From positions 1 to 6,888 of the forward strand of contig JAEEXJ010000128.1 in NCBI GenBank assembly GCA_016291475.1: a stretch of 6,888 bases of DNA, read 5' to 3'. A program made the translations under genes and the position numbers. Positions 6,242 through 6,888 of the stretch are shown piece after piece. Under the pieces are notes generated by a model. It ran no database searches, was not told the DNA's origin, and worked only from the letters and a program-made list of their open reading frames with translations. How positions within the stretch are numbered: position 1 is the stretch's first letter; each line of letters starts with the position of its first letter. This DNA is from Lachnospiraceae bacterium (GTDB lineage Bacteria; Bacillota_A; Clostridia; Lachnospirales; Lachnospiraceae).

Positions 6242-6278
6242 AAAAAACAACCGCTGCAGCATTACCTGCAACGGTTGT
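6242..6278 (-). terminator. Intrinsic terminator after the DUF6273 gene
   Basis: On the minus strand a 13-bp stem with one G-U wobble (6266-6278 pairing with 6247-6259) closes a 6-nt loop and continues into a T-run (complement of A6242-A6246, plus the last stem base). It lies about 100 nt past the DUF6273 stop codon. There is no T-run on the plus-strand side. It insulates the downstream operon from DUF6273 transcription. Confidence 0.92.
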
Positions 6279-6381
6279 CGGTATACATAGGACTTTTTCG
6301 CCGTGCGCCTAGTATCGCACGTTTCTAACGGGTTAAAGTCTGAAATCCACCCGGTAGCAGGAAGGATATAGCGGATCTGAA
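6279..6381 (-). other. 3' untranslated stretch with two small inverted repeats
   Basis: This lies between the DUF6273 stop and its terminator. It contains CGTGCG/CGCACG (6302-6307 with 6316-6321, 8-nt loop) and CGGGT/ACCCG (6329-6333 with 6349-6353). Neither is followed by a T-run in the direction of transcription. I see no reading frame with a ribosome binding site. The repeats may fold in the mRNA tail, but stems of 5-6 bp are not far above chance. Confidence 0.4.
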
Positions 6382-6888
6382 TCAATCATTATGTATGTCC
6401 AAAAGCGTGTTTATGTATAATGCAGGACGCACACCAATGTCATCCCAGTCTACTACTCTTTCGTAGCTGCGCCCTTGACTATGATCGCTCGTGAAAACGC
6501 AAGCCATGTCATAAGTGTCGGCCGTAGGGATCATTAGGGATCGAAGCCACCAATCTGCACTGTATTGTTCTCCGGACAACCAGTAATCATCATTTATTAC
6601 AGCGTTTGTAGATACACCTCTGCTTTCCGCATACTTAGTCGGAGGTGCTATGAGTGGTGCCAGATAATCTCCAGGATAGGTATCCGCCCACCATATATCC
6701 CAGAGATAGTTATATTTTATATCCCCTACACTAGGTGCGAAGACCTTATCGCTTACTTTTGTGCCATTATATCTACCTGTATCAACTGTGTTGATACTTG
6801 CTTTCTCCTCATCGTTAAAAGCCGCATTATAAAAATCATTATTCATCCAGCTTCTAAGGCTGCAAGTCGCCCATGATACTTCCATACG
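6382..6888 (-). CDS. DUF6273 domain protein, C-terminal part (cut by window edge)
   Basis: The 3' 169 codons (168 residues plus stop) of a gene that runs off the right edge. The Met two codons from the edge need not be the start, because the frame stays open to the last base. The sequence shows the pattern I associate with DUF6273 proteins of Clostridia: WATCSLRSWMNNDFYNAAF followed by a charged stretch (DEEKASI), then DKVFAPSVGDIKY, DYWLSGEQYSADWWLRS, and near the end DDIGVRPALYIN. The family has no assigned function and is often found as the last domain of secreted or membrane-bound proteins. Any N-terminal signal or extra domains would lie outside the window. A terminator separates it from the radical SAM operon, so a functional link is not indicated. 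The domain assignment rests on motif memory, not on a search. Confidence 0.8.
   Translation of the reverse strand, partial: RMEVSWATCSLRSWMNNDFYNAAFNDEEKASINTVDTGRYNGTKVSDKVFAPSVGDIKYNYLWDIWWADTYPGDYLAPLIAPPTKYAESRGVSTNAVINDDYWLSGEQYSADWWLRSLMIPTADTYDMACVFTSDHSQGRSYERVVDWDDIGVRPALYINTLLDIHND

Noticed and set aside
6302..6321. Second terminator in the DUF6273 3' UTR
   Set aside because: The 6-bp stem CGTGCG/CGCACG has no T-run after it on the minus strand, and the much stronger terminator at 6242-6278 explains the transcript end.
6382..6888. DUF6273 protein as the variable protein of a diversity-generating retroelement
   Set aside because: The WWLRS...GVRPAL ending and the nearby hairpin at 6302-6321 brought this to mind, but there is no template repeat, no adenine-biased duplicate and no reverse transcriptase in the window.

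Overview
The window looks like chromosomal DNA from an anaerobic Bacillota of the class Clostridia, most likely a Lachnospiraceae (Butyrivibrio/Pseudobutyrivibrio-like) gut or rumen bacterium. I infer this from the moderate-to-low GC content, strong AGGAGG-type ribosome binding sites, a DUF6273 protein, a 7-TM GGDEF protein and a radical SAM/SPASM peptide-maturase-like enzyme. No 16S gene or other taxonomic marker is present, so this is a judgement and not proof. Every gene I support is on the minus strand, so the reading order is right to left.

Layout in transcription order. (1) 6382-6888: the C-terminal end of a DUF6273 protein, cut by the window edge and followed by a 3' UTR and a strong intrinsic terminator (6242-6278). 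(2) 4173-6246: a compact three-gene operon. It begins with two small paralogous proteins (124 and 133 aa, 5774-6148 and 5341-5742) that share a near-identical N-terminus, a lipobox Cys at residue 30 and very acidic, repeat-bearing bodies. A 353-aa radical SAM/SPASM enzyme (4247-5308) follows, and an intrinsic terminator (4173-4217) closes the operon. (3) 2066-4078: a 7-TM, tandem-PAS-like GGDEF protein with its own candidate promoter and a terminator (2022-2054). (4) 55-1923: a complete ABC exporter half-transporter, again with its own candidate -10 element.

The part most worth attention is the three-gene operon. I read it as a candidate uncharacterised radical-SAM-modified peptide (RiPP-like) or radical-SAM-modified lipoprotein system. 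The two small proteins would be the substrates: they have a conserved leader or signal region, diversified bodies, and a recurring short motif (about D/E-V-x-L-x-G-x-V, often followed by Tyr and Glu-Pro). The SPASM enzyme would be the modifying enzyme. The chemistry, the final localisation and the function are unknown from sequence. The GGDEF protein and the ABC exporter are neighbours, but each is separated from the operon by a terminator, so a joint role is not shown.

Three starts were moved inward from the longest open frame because a Shine-Dalgarno sequence supports an internal ATG: the ABC protein to 1923, the GGDEF protein to 4078 and the second small protein to 5742. The first 54 bases hold nothing I can call.
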